A stretch of 64,000 bases of DNA from Azospirillum sp. SYSU D00513 (GTDB lineage: Bacteria; Pseudomonadota; Alphaproteobacteria; Azospirillales; Azospirillaceae), in assembly GCF_017356015.1 (NCBI RefSeq), contig NZ_JAFIQV010000019.1:50349-114348 (forward strand). Reading direction: 5' to 3'. This document shows, one piece after another, positions 40,645-48,929 of this stretch; the stretch's first letter is position 1; every line of letters starts with the position of its first letter. The notes below the pieces were generated by a model, which saw only the letters and a list, made by a program, of their open reading frames with translations, did no database searches and was not told the origin of the DNA. Position numbers and translations under genes: made by a program.

Positions 40645-41064
40645 ATGAAAGCGCGCGTGAAGTGGGTTGAGGGCAAGATGTTCGTCGGCGAGTCCGGCAG
40701 CGGCCACAGCGTCATCATGGACGGCGCGCCGGAATCCGGCGGGCGCAACCTGGGCATCCGCCCCATGGAGATGCTGCTGATCGGCATGGGCGGCTGCACC
40801 GCCTTCGACGTGGTGCTGATCCTGGAGCGCGGCCGCCAGCCGGTGACCGACTGCGTCGTGGAGATCGAGGCCGAGCGCGCCGAGACCGACCCGAAGGTCT
40901 TCACCAAGATCCGCCTGCACTACATCGTCACCGGCCGCAAGCTCGATCCGGCGAAGGTGGAGCGGGCCATCGCCCTGTCGTCGGAGAAATACTGCTCCGC
41001 CACCATCATGCTGGGCGCCACCGCCGAGGTGACCCACGATTTCGAGGTCGTCGAGGCGGCCTGA
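40645..41064 (+). CDS. OsmC family protein (peroxidase-like)
   Basis: 139 residues from MKARVKWVEGKMFVGES. The two redox cysteines are Cys51 (MGGCTAFDV) and Cys117 (EKYCSATIML), the OsmC/YhfA arrangement; the family reduces organic hydroperoxides or binds acyl thioesters. The YhfA-like start and SAT after the second Cys favour the YhfA subgroup. Followed by a GC hairpin (GCCGGGCGG...CCGCCCGGC) and tRNA-Glu. Confidence 0.9.
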   Translation: MKARVKWVEGKMFVGESGSGHSVIMDGAPESGGRNLGIRPMEMLLIGMGGCTAFDVVLILERGRQPVTDCVVEIEAERAETDPKVFTKIRLHYIVTGRKLDPAKVERAIALSSEKYCSATIMLGATAEVTHDFEVVEAA

Positions 41065-41153
41065 CGAAAAAAGCGAAGGGCCGGGCGGGACAGCGCATTT
41101 TTGGCTTGCGCCCACCGCCCGGCCGGGCTACATACCCGGCCCACGCCGACGAC

Positions 41154-41229
41154 GTCCCCTTCGTCTAGAGGCCTAGGACACCGCCCTCTCACGGCGGTAA
41201 CAGGGGTTCGAATCCCCTAGGGGACGCCA
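41154..41229 (+). tRNA. tRNA-Glu (CTC)
   Basis: 76 bases with encoded CCA. Acceptor GTCCCCT pairs with AGGGGAC; the anticodon stem CCGCC/GGCGG holds the loop CTCTCAC with anticodon CTC, reading GAG; T-loop GTTCGAATC is intact. It stands alone between the osmC and cyclotransferase-like genes. Confidence 0.97.
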
Positions 41230-41481
41230 CTCTCACAGGCGTTTGCTCGCAGCCAGAAACAGCGGTCTTCCCGATCCCAAGCGGTCGGCGATGAAGACCG
41301 GTGGAAGCGAATCTTTCAAAGAATTGCATCCGCCAACGCGACAGCCCCGAACCGATGGCTGTGTGGGTCGGTCATTGCGATTCGACTGTTTTCGAACGCA
41401 TCACGTCCAACGCGATGGCACGTAGTCTCTCACTTCTCTATCTGAAGCTCCGCCTTCCGCGCTGCTGATGAAGGAGAGGGA

Positions 41482-41886
41482 ATGACCAACACGATCAAAC
41501 TCGCCGCCTACGGCACCCTGCGCCTGGGCCAGCCGAACTGGGGGCGGTTCCTGCCTCGGGCCGTTCATCTCGGGACGCACCGCATCGCCGGGTTCCGGCT
41601 GTTCGACGGCGGGGCCTATCCCTATGCGGTGCCGGGCGGGACGGGCGGGATCGTGGCCGACCTTTTCAGTATCGACGCGGCGACGCTGCGGCAATGCGAC
41701 CTGCTGGAAGGGCACCCCGACCACTACGCGCGGCGGCTGGTCCCGGTGGCGAGGCATGAGGTCTGGCTGTACTGCGTCGAGCGGGCACCCCATGGGCTCC
41801 GGCCCATCGCGCATGGCGACTGGGTCGAGCACATCGCGCCGGGTTCGGCGGTGCGGGCCGCCGCTGGCGTAGGGGAGGGGCGCTGA
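41482..41886 (+). CDS. Gamma-glutamylcyclotransferase-like protein
   Basis: 134 residues. The substrate-loop motif AAYGTLRLGQPN (Tyr10-Gly11-Thr12-Leu13) and the catalytic-Glu region DLLEGHPDHYARRLVPV match the GGCT/AIG2-like fold, which releases 5-oxoproline from gamma-glutamyl compounds or damaged adducts. It is immediately followed by a paralogue. The true substrate is unknown. Confidence 0.8.
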   Translation: MTNTIKLAAYGTLRLGQPNWGRFLPRAVHLGTHRIAGFRLFDGGAYPYAVPGGTGGIVADLFSIDAATLRQCDLLEGHPDHYARRLVPVARHEVWLYCVERAPHGLRPIAHGDWVEHIAPGSAVRAAAGVGEGR

Positions 41887-42354
41887 ATGCCGCTGTACTT
41901 CGCCTACAGGTCCAACATGGATCCGGTGCAGATGGCCCGGCGCTGCCGGGACTCGCGGCTGGTCGGGGTCGGGGTGCTGGACCGGCACGCGTTCCTCATA
42001 AACCGGCGCGGCGTGGCGACCGTGGTGCCGGCACCGGACGACAGCGTGGAGGGCGTCCTCTGGGAGCTGTCCGGCGACGATCTCGATGAACTCGACATAT
42101 GGGAGGGCACGGCCAGCGGACACTACGCGCGGTCCTTCAAGCCGGTGCGGATCGTCGAGACGGGCGGAACCGTGCCGGCGGTCGTGTATGTGGCCGCCGA
42201 CGGGCGATGCGGACCCGGATGCCGGCCGGGATATGGGGAGCGCGTGCTGAGCGGCGCGCGCCAACATGGGTTGTCGGCGGCGTATCTGGCGCGGCTGGAA
42301 GCCCTGCTCGGCCTCGCGGCGCCCGCCGCCGGAACGGCGGAGGAGGGCACGTAG
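41887..42354 (+). CDS. Gamma-glutamylcyclotransferase-like protein with altered loop
   Basis: 155 residues, starting on the base after the preceding stop. The N-terminus YFAYRSNMD corresponds to the family motif YFAYGSNM, but the Gly is replaced by Arg8. The Glu region DELDIWEGTASGHYARSFKPV is retained. The Gly-to-Arg change lies in the loop that holds the gamma-glutamyl group, so activity or specificity may differ from the canonical enzyme, or the protein may be inactive. Together with the previous gene it forms a two-gene unit downstream of tRNA-Glu. Confidence 0.75.
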   Translation: MPLYFAYRSNMDPVQMARRCRDSRLVGVGVLDRHAFLINRRGVATVVPAPDDSVEGVLWELSGDDLDELDIWEGTASGHYARSFKPVRIVETGGTVPAVVYVAADGRCGPGCRPGYGERVLSGARQHGLSAAYLARLEALLGLAAPAAGTAEEGT

Positions 42355-42468
42355 GCCGGAACGGGAAAGCCCCCGTGCCCGCCGGGCAAGGGCGGAGACG
42401 AGGGCTTGAAAAACGGGCTCGAAAAGAAGCGCGCTGAAAGGCGGGCCTGTCCGGCCCGCCCGTGCGCC

Positions 42469-43140
42469 TTACTGGCCGGCGCTGCCGCCAGCGCCCGAAC
42501 CGCCGCTGGCGCCACCCGGCTGCGAACCGCCCGTCGGGCTGTTGGAGGGCGGGCCGCCGGCCGGGCCCGTGCCGCCGGTGGTGGTGTTGCTCGTGGTGGC
42601 ACCCGTGGTGCCCGTGCCGCCGCCGGTGTTGCCCGTCGTGCCGGCGCTGCTGGCCGGCCGGTCCTCGCGCAGGGCGGCCATGGTCCGCTCGTCCACCTCG
42701 CCGCTCGCGTCGAGGCCGTTGGCCTGCTGGAAGTCGCGCAGGGCGCGCTGGGTGTTCGGACCCCAGATGCCGTCCACCGCGATGCGGTGGCCGTCCTCGC
42801 GCAGCTCGCGCTGGACGGTGCGGACCTCCTGGCGGCTCAGCGACGCGTGGCCGCTGCCAGCGCTGCGGCTGGAGCTGGCCTGGCTGGAGCCGCCGTCGCC
42901 GGTGACGGCGTTGCGGATCTCGGAAACCGACGGGACCTTGTTCTCAACGCCCTCGTCCATGGTGGCGCCGGCATAAGCACCGCCGGCACCGCCGATCACG
43001 GCGCCGACCGGCCCGCCCACCACGGCGCCCGCCGCGGCACCGCTGAGGCCGCCCGTGCCGGCCCGGTTCTCCACGGAGCTGCCGCAGGCGCCCAGCGCAA
43101 GGGTGGCGCCCAGGGCCATGACGATGGTCGATTTCTTCAT
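42469..43140 (-). CDS. Peptidoglycan-binding lipoprotein with glycine zipper
   Basis: 223 residues from MKKSTI, preceded by GGAGG. The lipoprotein signal ends in LALGACG, lipid-Cys19. Residues ~30-58 form a glycine zipper (GGLSGAAAGAVVGGPVGAVIGG), a membrane-associated helix pair. Then comes a type-1 peptidoglycan-binding domain (~95-160; VRTVQRELREDGHRIAVDGIWGPNTQRALRDFQQANGL) and a ~60-residue Gly/Thr/Ser/Pro-rich disordered tail. It probably tethers outer membrane to cell wall. The low-complexity tail is unusual and may vary in length between strains. Confidence 0.85.
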   Translation of the reverse strand: MKKSTIVMALGATLALGACGSSVENRAGTGGLSGAAAGAVVGGPVGAVIGGAGGAYAGATMDEGVENKVPSVSEIRNAVTGDGGSSQASSSRSAGSGHASLSRQEVRTVQRELREDGHRIAVDGIWGPNTQRALRDFQQANGLDASGEVDERTMAALREDRPASSAGTTGNTGGGTGTTGATTSNTTTGGTGPAGGPPSNSPTGGSQPGGASGGSGAGGSAGQ

Positions 43141-43479
43141 TGTAAGCCTCCGTTTAGCCTTGAAGGAAGCCACCGGGCATGATCGTCCGGGGCTCTGGCG
43201 GTTCCGACGTCGTTTCAAACGCCATCGCAAGGCATTCGGTCCAAGCGTGAGTGGAAATGGTAACGCTCCTATCCATTCGCACTCCCGTTGCTCCCGCGTC
43301 GGGTGGTAGCCGTCGGTGCCTCAACAGCGCGCGAGGACAACCGTCACGGCCTGTCGGGGTGCCGGGCCGTCTGTTCAAGCGTGTTAAGCCGCCCTGGCCC
43401 ACGGGTTTCGGGAGAGTCGCGGAACAGGCCCATGCAACCCCGCGCCCTTTCACGTGTTTCCTCCGCGAGGAGGACTCCC
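43141..43479. other. 339-base intergenic region between divergent small genes
   Basis: It holds the upstream regions of the lipoprotein gene (minus strand) and of a small membrane protein (plus strand). No coding frame with proper bias, RNA gene or convincing promoter could be assigned. The strong ribosome site GCGAGGAGGAC ends it before the ATG at 43480. Confidence 0.4.
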
Positions 43480-43671
43480 ATGAAAGCATTCATCTCATCC
43501 GTGATCTTCGTGCTGGCCATGGCCGTCGTGGCCGGCTACGTGCTGGAGGGGTATTTCGCCGTCCCCGCCGACGCCGCCTTCGCGCGGGAGAGCGTGCGGG
43601 TCGGCGTGGAAGGCTCCATCGAGCACCGCCACTTCTCCGGCGACGCGCCCGTCACCGAACAGGTGAGGTGA
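43480..43671 (+). CDS. Small single-span membrane protein, 63 aa
   Basis: MKAFISSVIFVLAMAVVAGYVLEGYF forms one N-terminal membrane helix or signal anchor, followed by a ~37-residue polar tail (FARESVRVGVEGSIEHRHFSGD). A strong ribosome site precedes the ATG. I recall similar small proteins of unknown role in other alphaproteobacteria. It is just upstream of the ~200-base palindromic element. Confidence 0.65.
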   Translation: MKAFISSVIFVLAMAVVAGYVLEGYFAVPADAAFARESVRVGVEGSIEHRHFSGDAPVTEQVR

Positions 43672-43691
43672 CCGGCCCTGCGGCGCGGGGC

Positions 43692-43893
43692 CGCTATGGA
43701 GTGTACATGTCTCGCCAAGCGGTAACGTTTTGAAAGACAACCGCTTTTCCGTCATCCCCGCGAAGGCGGGGATCCAGAAGTCCGCTGAACGAATGCTGTG
43801 GAAATGTCCTGGACCCCCGCTTTCGCGGGGGTGACGGCTAAGTGGTTGGTTTTCATGAATATTCTGCCTCGGAGATATGTACACTCCATAGCG
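43692..43893. repeat. ~200-base imperfect palindrome (MITE-like) with dispersed repeat copy 3 at its core
   Basis: The outer 22-base arms (43692-43713 and 43872-43893, CGCTATGGAGTGTACAT... inverted) differ at one position. Inside, GAAAGACAACC faces GGTTGGTTTTC, and the core 43751-43835 is the third copy of the dispersed repeat (GTCATCCCCGCG...CGCGGGGGTGAC). The whole stretch could fold into a single long hairpin. No transposase gene is present, so it resembles a miniature inverted-repeat element or a composite of two nested repeats. It lies between the small membrane protein gene and the formate dehydrogenase operon. Confidence 0.85.
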
Positions 43894-43928
43894 CGATGCC
43901 GGGGCGAGATCGAAGCCGGAAGCTGAGC

Positions 43929-43970
43929 AAAGGAAAGCGCGCGGCGGTGTTCCGTCGCGCGCTTTCCTTG
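43929..43970 (-). terminator. Terminator of the formate dehydrogenase operon
   Basis: AAGGAAAGCGCGC pairs with GCGCGCTTTCCTT around a GC-rich loop. On the minus strand it lies about 50 bases after the cytochrome subunit stop and ends in CTTTGC rather than a pure T run. It may also stop leftward-to-rightward transcription. Confidence 0.7.
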
Positions 43971-44018
43971 TCGGCTTCCTTGCCGGCCCGGCCGGAGGAT
44001 CCGGCCGGGCCCGCCCGT

Positions 44019-45116
44019 TCATTCCGCCGGATGCACCCGCGTGCCGTGGTTGCGCGGCACGCGCCGGCCAGTCACCTGCTCGTACCAGCCGAGATGGTGC
44101 TCCTTGGCCCAGTTCTCGTCCACGTCGCCCTTGCCCATGGCGTCGAAGGCGCCTTCCATGCCGATGGTGCCGATGTAGATGTGGGCGAGGATCGCCGCGA
44201 TCATCAGGCCGCCCAGCACGCCGTGGATTACGTGCATGATCTGCATGCCGCCGATGCCGGTGATGAAGAAGGGCATGATCAGCAGATAGCCGCTCAGCGC
44301 CAGCAGGGCACCGCCCAGCACCACCGACCAGAAGACGATCTTCTGCCCGGCGTTGAACCGGCCGGTCTCCGGATGCGAGCCGCCCTTGGACAGCAGCCCG
44401 CCCAGCTCCTTGATCCAGATCCAGTCGGCCTTTTCCGGGATGTTGTCGCGCAGCCACAGCACGAAGATCAGGAACAGGCCGATCACGAAGGGCACGCTGA
44501 AGAAGTTGTGCAGGACCTTCGAGGCCTCGGCCAGCACCGTGTGGGCCGAATGGCCCATCAGCGGGATCAGCAGGGACCGTCCGAAGGTGACGACCAGCCC
44601 GGTCAGCGCCATGACGATGAAGCTGACGGCCGTCGTCCAGTGGGCGAAGCGCTCGAAGCCGTTGAAGCGCGGCACCGTCAGGCCGGTGCGTCCGCCCTCG
44701 ATCCGGATGGTCCCGCGGATCAGGAAGAAGAGCGCCAGAGCCACGGCCATGCCGCCGACGGCGATGGCGATGCCGTAGCGCAGCCAGACGGTGCGGAACT
44801 CCCGCCACAGCCGGCCTTCCGGCTGGACGATGACGCTCAGCTTCTCGTCCGGGATGGAGACGCGCCCCGTCACCTTGCCGGTCGGCGGCTGGTAGAGCAG
44901 CACGTCGTCGGGATTGGCGGGGGAGTTGGGGCCGGGCTCCCGGTAGATGCCGACGCTGTCGGTGGAGCTGGGCGTGTCCTTGCCCAGCTGCTGCACCTTG
45001 GGAACGCCCTGGACTTCCTGCGCCCGGGCCTCCTGCGCCAGGGCCAGGTGTCCGGCCAGCAGGGGCGCCGCCGTCAGGAGCGCCGCCAGGACCAGGAATT
45101 GCCGAAGCTGCCTCAT
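44019..45116 (-). CDS. fdoI: Formate dehydrogenase, cytochrome b556 gamma subunit
   Basis: 365 residues from MRQLRQFLVLAALL, which begins a signal peptide; the long frame upstream overlaps the beta gene and is rejected. After a ~100-residue periplasmic stretch come the membrane helices. Haem-ligand His are expected in RFAHWTTAVSF, SKVLHNFFSV and IMHVIHGVLGG. The family passes electrons from the iron-sulfur subunit to quinone. Its N-terminal periplasmic extension is longer than in E. coli FdnI (217 residues), a layout known in alphaproteobacteria. Confidence 0.93.
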   Translation of the reverse strand: MRQLRQFLVLAALLTAAPLLAGHLALAQEARAQEVQGVPKVQQLGKDTPSSTDSVGIYREPGPNSPANPDDVLLYQPPTGKVTGRVSIPDEKLSVIVQPEGRLWREFRTVWLRYGIAIAVGGMAVALALFFLIRGTIRIEGGRTGLTVPRFNGFERFAHWTTAVSFIVMALTGLVVTFGRSLLIPLMGHSAHTVLAEASKVLHNFFSVPFVIGLFLIFVLWLRDNIPEKADWIWIKELGGLLSKGGSHPETGRFNAGQKIVFWSVVLGGALLALSGYLLIMPFFITGIGGMQIMHVIHGVLGGLMIAAILAHIYIGTIGMEGAFDAMGKGDVDENWAKEHHLGWYEQVTGRRVPRNHGTRVHPAE

Positions 45117-45142
45117 GGTGTGGTTCCTCGTCGCTGGCGGGG

Positions 45143-45775
45143 TCAGGTGGCGCCGGTGCCGGCGCCGGGGGCGAAGGCATCGCCCTGGTCGCGGTCGCCG
45201 TAAGCGGTGGTCCAGCCCCAGGCGCCCGATCCGTAGCCGCGCCGCAGCACGCGCTCCCGGTAGATGTCGGCCAGCACGTCCCCGTCCCCGGCCATCAGCG
45301 AGCGGGTCGAGCACATTTCCGAACAGAGCGGCAGCTTGCCCTCGGCCAGGCGGTTGGAGCCGTAGCTCTGGTACTCGGCCGGGGTCACGTCCTCGATCGG
45401 GCCGGCGGCGCAGAAGGTGCACTTGTCCATCTTGCCGCGCCCGCCGAAGTTGGTCGTCTTCGGGAACTGCGGGGCGCCGAAGGGGCAGGCGTAGAAGCAG
45501 TAGCCGCAGCCGATGCACAGCTCCTTGGAGTGCAGCACCACCCCGTCGGCCGTCTGATAGAAGCAGTCCACCGGGCAGACCGCGGCACAGGGCGGGTCGT
45601 TGCAGTGCATGCAGGACATCGAGATCGACCGTTCACCCGGCACGCCGTCGTGCAGCGTGATCACGCGGCGGCGGTTCATGCCCCAGGGGACCTCATGCTC
45701 GTTCTTGCAGGCGGTGACGCAGGCGTTGCACTCGATGCAGCGCTCGGAGTCGCAGAGGAATTTCATGCGGGCCAT
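45143..45775 (-). CDS. fdoH: Formate dehydrogenase, iron-sulfur beta subunit
   Basis: 210 residues with four ferredoxin-like Cys groups: CIECNACVTACKNEH, CMHCNDPPCAAVCPVDC, CIGCGYCFYACPFG and a last group beginning KCTFC. It ends shortly after, without the C-terminal membrane helix of the ~290-residue E. coli FdnH, so it is held to the membrane only through the gamma subunit. It carries electrons from the catalytic subunit to cytochrome b. Confidence 0.93.
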   Translation of the reverse strand: MARMKFLCDSERCIECNACVTACKNEHEVPWGMNRRRVITLHDGVPGERSISMSCMHCNDPPCAAVCPVDCFYQTADGVVLHSKELCIGCGYCFYACPFGAPQFPKTTNFGGRGKMDKCTFCAAGPIEDVTPAEYQSYGSNRLAEGKLPLCSEMCSTRSLMAGDGDVLADIYRERVLRRGYGSGAWGWTTAYGDRDQGDAFAPGAGTGAT

Positions 45776-45790
45776 GGAAGTGGTCCTTTC

Positions 45791-48703
45791 TTACGCCGGC
45801 TCGACGCGGCAGAGCGTCACCTTGGTTTCCTGCATGAAGGTCACGGGGTCGTAGCCGTAGGTCGTGATCCCGTTCACCGGTTCGCCCAGCACGATGGGGT
45901 CGGTGCCCGGCGGGTACTGGTCGCGCAGGCTCTCGCCCTGCCAGTAGCCCGAGAAGTGGAAGGGCATGAAGATGGTGCCCGGCCCGACCCGTTCGGTGAC
46001 AAGCGCCCGGACCTTGGCCTTGGAGTTGTTCTCCGGCCCATAGACCCAGACATAGCCGCTGTCGCGGATGCCCAGCCTTTCGGCGTCCCTGACATTGATC
46101 TCCGCGAACATCGACTGCTGAAGCTCGGCCAGCCAGCGGTTGGAGCGCGTCTCCTCGCCGCCGCCCTCGTACTCGACCAGGCGGCCGGAGGTGAGGACGA
46201 AGGGGAACTTCGAGGCGATGCCACTGTCCACCGCCTTCTTCTGAAGCGACTGGGCGAGCTGGACGAGGCGGAAGTCGCGCCGGTCCTGAATGGCCGGGAA
46301 TTCGGTGACCAGGTCCGTGCGCGGCGTGTAGATCGGCTCGCGGTGGATCGGCACGGGATCCGGCAGGTTCCAGGCGACCGCCCGGGCCTTGGCGTTGCCG
46401 TGCGGCACGCAGCCGTGCTTCAGCGCCACGCGTATGACGCCCATGGACAGGTCGGTTTGCCAGCTCACCTCGTCGATCTTGTCGCCGCCGATCAGCTCGA
46501 CGACGCGCCGCTCCTCCGGTGTCAGGTCCCGGTCCCAGCCGAGCTTCTTCAGCACGGCCATGGTGAATTCCGGATAGCCGTCCTGGATCTCCGAACCCAC
46601 GGAGTAGGATCCGTCGGCCAGCAGGCTGACGCCGTTGCGTTCCACGCCGAATCGGGCGCGGAAGGTGCTGCCGCCGTCCATCACGTGCTTGGACGTGTCG
46701 TACAGGTTGGCGCTGCCGGGATGGCGCAGCTCCGGATGGCCCCAGCAGGGCCAGGGCAGGCCGTAATAGTCGCCGGCGCAGGGGCCGGTCGAGGCGCGCA
46801 TCGTGATCTTGTCGAAGTCGGCCTGATGCTTCATGTGCAGCTTCAGCCGTTCCGGCGACTGGCCGGTCATGCCGATGGCGAGCGCGCCGCGGTTGATCTC
46901 GCGCAGCAGGTCCTCCGGGACCGGCCGCCCGTTCTCGACCGTGATGTGCTTGAACATCTCGTCCGCGAAGCCGAGCTTGCGGGCGAGCAGGTGGATGATC
47001 TCGTAGTCGTCCTTGGATTCGAACAGCGGCTCGACGACCTTCTCGCCCCACTGGATGGAGCGGTTGGAGCAGGTGCGCGAGCCGTCCGTCTCGAACTGGG
47101 TGGCGGTCGGCAGGATGTAGGTGCCGTTGCGCCGCTCCGGGATCGCGGCGAAGGAGGTCGGGTGCGGGTCGGCGATGACCAGAAGCCGCAGCTTCTCCAG
47201 CCCCTTCACCATTTCCGGCATGCGGGTGACGGTGTTGCCGCCGTGCCCGAAGCAGACCATGGCCTTCAGGTTGTCGGGCTGTTCGATCTGGTCGCGCGGC
47301 GCCAGCACGGCGTCGAACCAGCGGGTCGTCGGGATGCCCTTCTTCTCCATCAGGTCCTTGGAGGCGAAGCGGCTCTGCATGTAGTTGTAATCGACGTCCC
47401 AGACGCGGCACCAGTGCTTCCACGCGCCTTCGGCCAGCCCGTAATAGGCGGGCAGGGTGGAGACGTCGAGCCCGAGGTCGGTGGCCCCCTGCACGTTGCA
47501 GTGGCCGCGGTAGATGTTGGCCCCGCCGCCGGAGACGCCGATGTTGCCGAGCGCGAGCTGCAGGATGCTGAAGGCGCGCACGTTGGCGGTGCCCACCGTC
47601 TTCTGGGTGGCGCCCATGCACCAGATCAGCGTGCCCGGCCGGTTCTTGGCGATCTTCTCGGCGACGACGAAGAGCTGCTCGCGCGGCACGCCGGTGACAC
47701 GCTCGACCGTCTCCGGATCCCACTTGGCGACCTCGGCGCGGATCTCGTCCATGCCATAGACGCGCTGCCGGATGAACTCCTTGTCCTCCCAGCCATTGTT
47801 GAAGATGTGCCAGAGCAGGCCCCAGATGATCGGGATGTCCGTGCCGGGGCGGATGCGCACGAAGTCGGTGGCGTGGGCGGCTGTGCGGGTGTAGCGCGGG
47901 TCGATGACGATGAAGGGCGCGCGGTTGCGCTCCTTGCCGCGCAGCATGTGCGGCATCGAGACGGGGTGCGCCTCGGCCGGGTTGCCGCCGATGATCAGCA
48001 GCGACTTGGAGTTCTGGATGTCGTTGTAGCTGTTGGTCATGGCGCCGTAGCCCCACGTGTTCGCCACGCCGGCGACAGTGGTGGAATGGCAGATGCGCGC
48101 CTGGTGATCGACGTTGTTGGTCCCCCAGAAGGCCGCCAGCTTGCGGTAGAGATAAGCACCCTCGTTGGAGAATTTGGCGGAGCCGAGCCAGAAGACGGAA
48201 TCCGGCCCGGATTGCTGACGGATGGCCATCAGCTCGTTGCCGATCTCCTCGATCGCCTGTTCCCAGCTGATGCGCTGCCACCGGCCGTCGACCAGCTTCA
48301 TCGGGTATTTGACGCGCCGCTCGCCGCCGGTCAGTTCGCGCACCGAGGCGCCCTTGGCGCAGTGGGTGCCCTGGCTGATGGGGCTTTCCCAGCCCGGCTC
48401 CTGCTGCACCCAGACGCCGTTCTGCACCTCGGCGATGACGGTGCAGCCGACCGAGCAATGGGTGCAGATGTTCTTGCGCGTCACCACCTCGGTGTTGGGC
48501 ATGAGGGCACGGGCTTCCGCCTTGCGGGTCATGACGGCGGGCATTGCGCCCAGCGCCGCCATGCCGCCCGCGGCGATGCCGGACCGGCGCAGGAAGCTGC
48601 GGCGGTTGATGCCGCCGCCCTCGGACGAGGCGGCGGATGCCGCCACGATGGTGCGGGCGAGCGACCCGCGCGCGGCCTTGCCGGAGTTGCGCTTGATCAA
48701 CAT
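45791..48703 (-). CDS. fdoG: Formate dehydrogenase, molybdopterin alpha subunit (cysteine type, Tat-exported)
   Basis: 970 residues. The twin-arginine signal RRSFLRR (34-40) is followed by a hydrophobic stretch, so the complex faces the periplasm. The [4Fe-4S] ligands begin CTHCSVGC (Cys80, 83, 87). The molybdenum ligand is Cys205 in ARICHSTTVAG, where E. coli FdnG has selenocysteine; the codon is TGC, so no Sec machinery is required. It oxidises formate to CO2. Mo or W use cannot be told. First catalytic gene downstream of the Tat-target and chaperone genes. Confidence 0.95.
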   Translation of the reverse strand: MLIKRNSGKAARGSLARTIVAASAASSEGGGINRRSFLRRSGIAAGGMAALGAMPAVMTRKAEARALMPNTEVVTRKNICTHCSVGCTVIAEVQNGVWVQQEPGWESPISQGTHCAKGASVRELTGGERRVKYPMKLVDGRWQRISWEQAIEEIGNELMAIRQQSGPDSVFWLGSAKFSNEGAYLYRKLAAFWGTNNVDHQARICHSTTVAGVANTWGYGAMTNSYNDIQNSKSLLIIGGNPAEAHPVSMPHMLRGKERNRAPFIVIDPRYTRTAAHATDFVRIRPGTDIPIIWGLLWHIFNNGWEDKEFIRQRVYGMDEIRAEVAKWDPETVERVTGVPREQLFVVAEKIAKNRPGTLIWCMGATQKTVGTANVRAFSILQLALGNIGVSGGGANIYRGHCNVQGATDLGLDVSTLPAYYGLAEGAWKHWCRVWDVDYNYMQSRFASKDLMEKKGIPTTRWFDAVLAPRDQIEQPDNLKAMVCFGHGGNTVTRMPEMVKGLEKLRLLVIADPHPTSFAAIPERRNGTYILPTATQFETDGSRTCSNRSIQWGEKVVEPLFESKDDYEIIHLLARKLGFADEMFKHITVENGRPVPEDLLREINRGALAIGMTGQSPERLKLHMKHQADFDKITMRASTGPCAGDYYGLPWPCWGHPELRHPGSANLYDTSKHVMDGGSTFRARFGVERNGVSLLADGSYSVGSEIQDGYPEFTMAVLKKLGWDRDLTPEERRVVELIGGDKIDEVSWQTDLSMGVIRVALKHGCVPHGNAKARAVAWNLPDPVPIHREPIYTPRTDLVTEFPAIQDRRDFRLVQLAQSLQKKAVDSGIASKFPFVLTSGRLVEYEGGGEETRSNRWLAELQQSMFAEINVRDAERLGIRDSGYVWVYGPENNSKAKVRALVTERVGPGTIFMPFHFSGYWQGESLRDQYPPGTDPIVLGEPVNGITTYGYDPVTFMQETKVTLCRVEPA

Positions 48704-48719
48704 GGACGGGCGTCTCCCC

Positions 48720-48929
48720 TCAGAGCCGGTTGAGCGCGTAGTAGCGCTTCACGTGGTCGGTTTCGCGGTAGCGCGCCTTCAGCTGCTCCTCCGGGGTTTC
48801 GGCCTGCGGCTCGGGAGGTGCCGCGGCGTTGACCGCGGCGACGGCGCCGATGGCGCCGGCGGTGCCGAGCCCCAGGCCTTTCAGGAGAGCGCGGCGTTCG
48901 ATTCCCGGCTTCTTGTCGTCTCGGCTCAT
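48720..48929 (-). CDS. Formate dehydrogenase-region Tat-target small protein
   Basis: 69 residues: MSRDDKKPGIERRALLKGLG gives a twin-arginine motif (RRALLKG, 12-18), a short hydrophobic segment (TAGAIGAVAAVNAAA), then a charged tail ending HVKRYYALNRL. This matches the small 'formate dehydrogenase region TAT target' family found only beside such operons. Its role is not established; it may assist export or assembly. Its start overlaps the chaperone gene stop (ATGA). Confidence 0.85.
   Translation of the reverse strand: MSRDDKKPGIERRALLKGLGLGTAGAIGAVAAVNAAAPPEPQAETPEEQLKARYRETDHVKRYYALNRL

Noticed and set aside
48089..48091. Selenocysteine site in formate dehydrogenase
   Set aside because: The codon at the metal-ligand position is TGC (Cys205), not TGA, so no selenocysteine insertion is required.
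45530..48733. Long plus-strand open frame across formate dehydrogenase
   Set aside because: Same shadow effect; the minus strand encodes intact FdoG, FdoH and FdoI with cofactor motifs. Similar shadows over 20867-23866 and 36066-39074 were dropped for the same reason.
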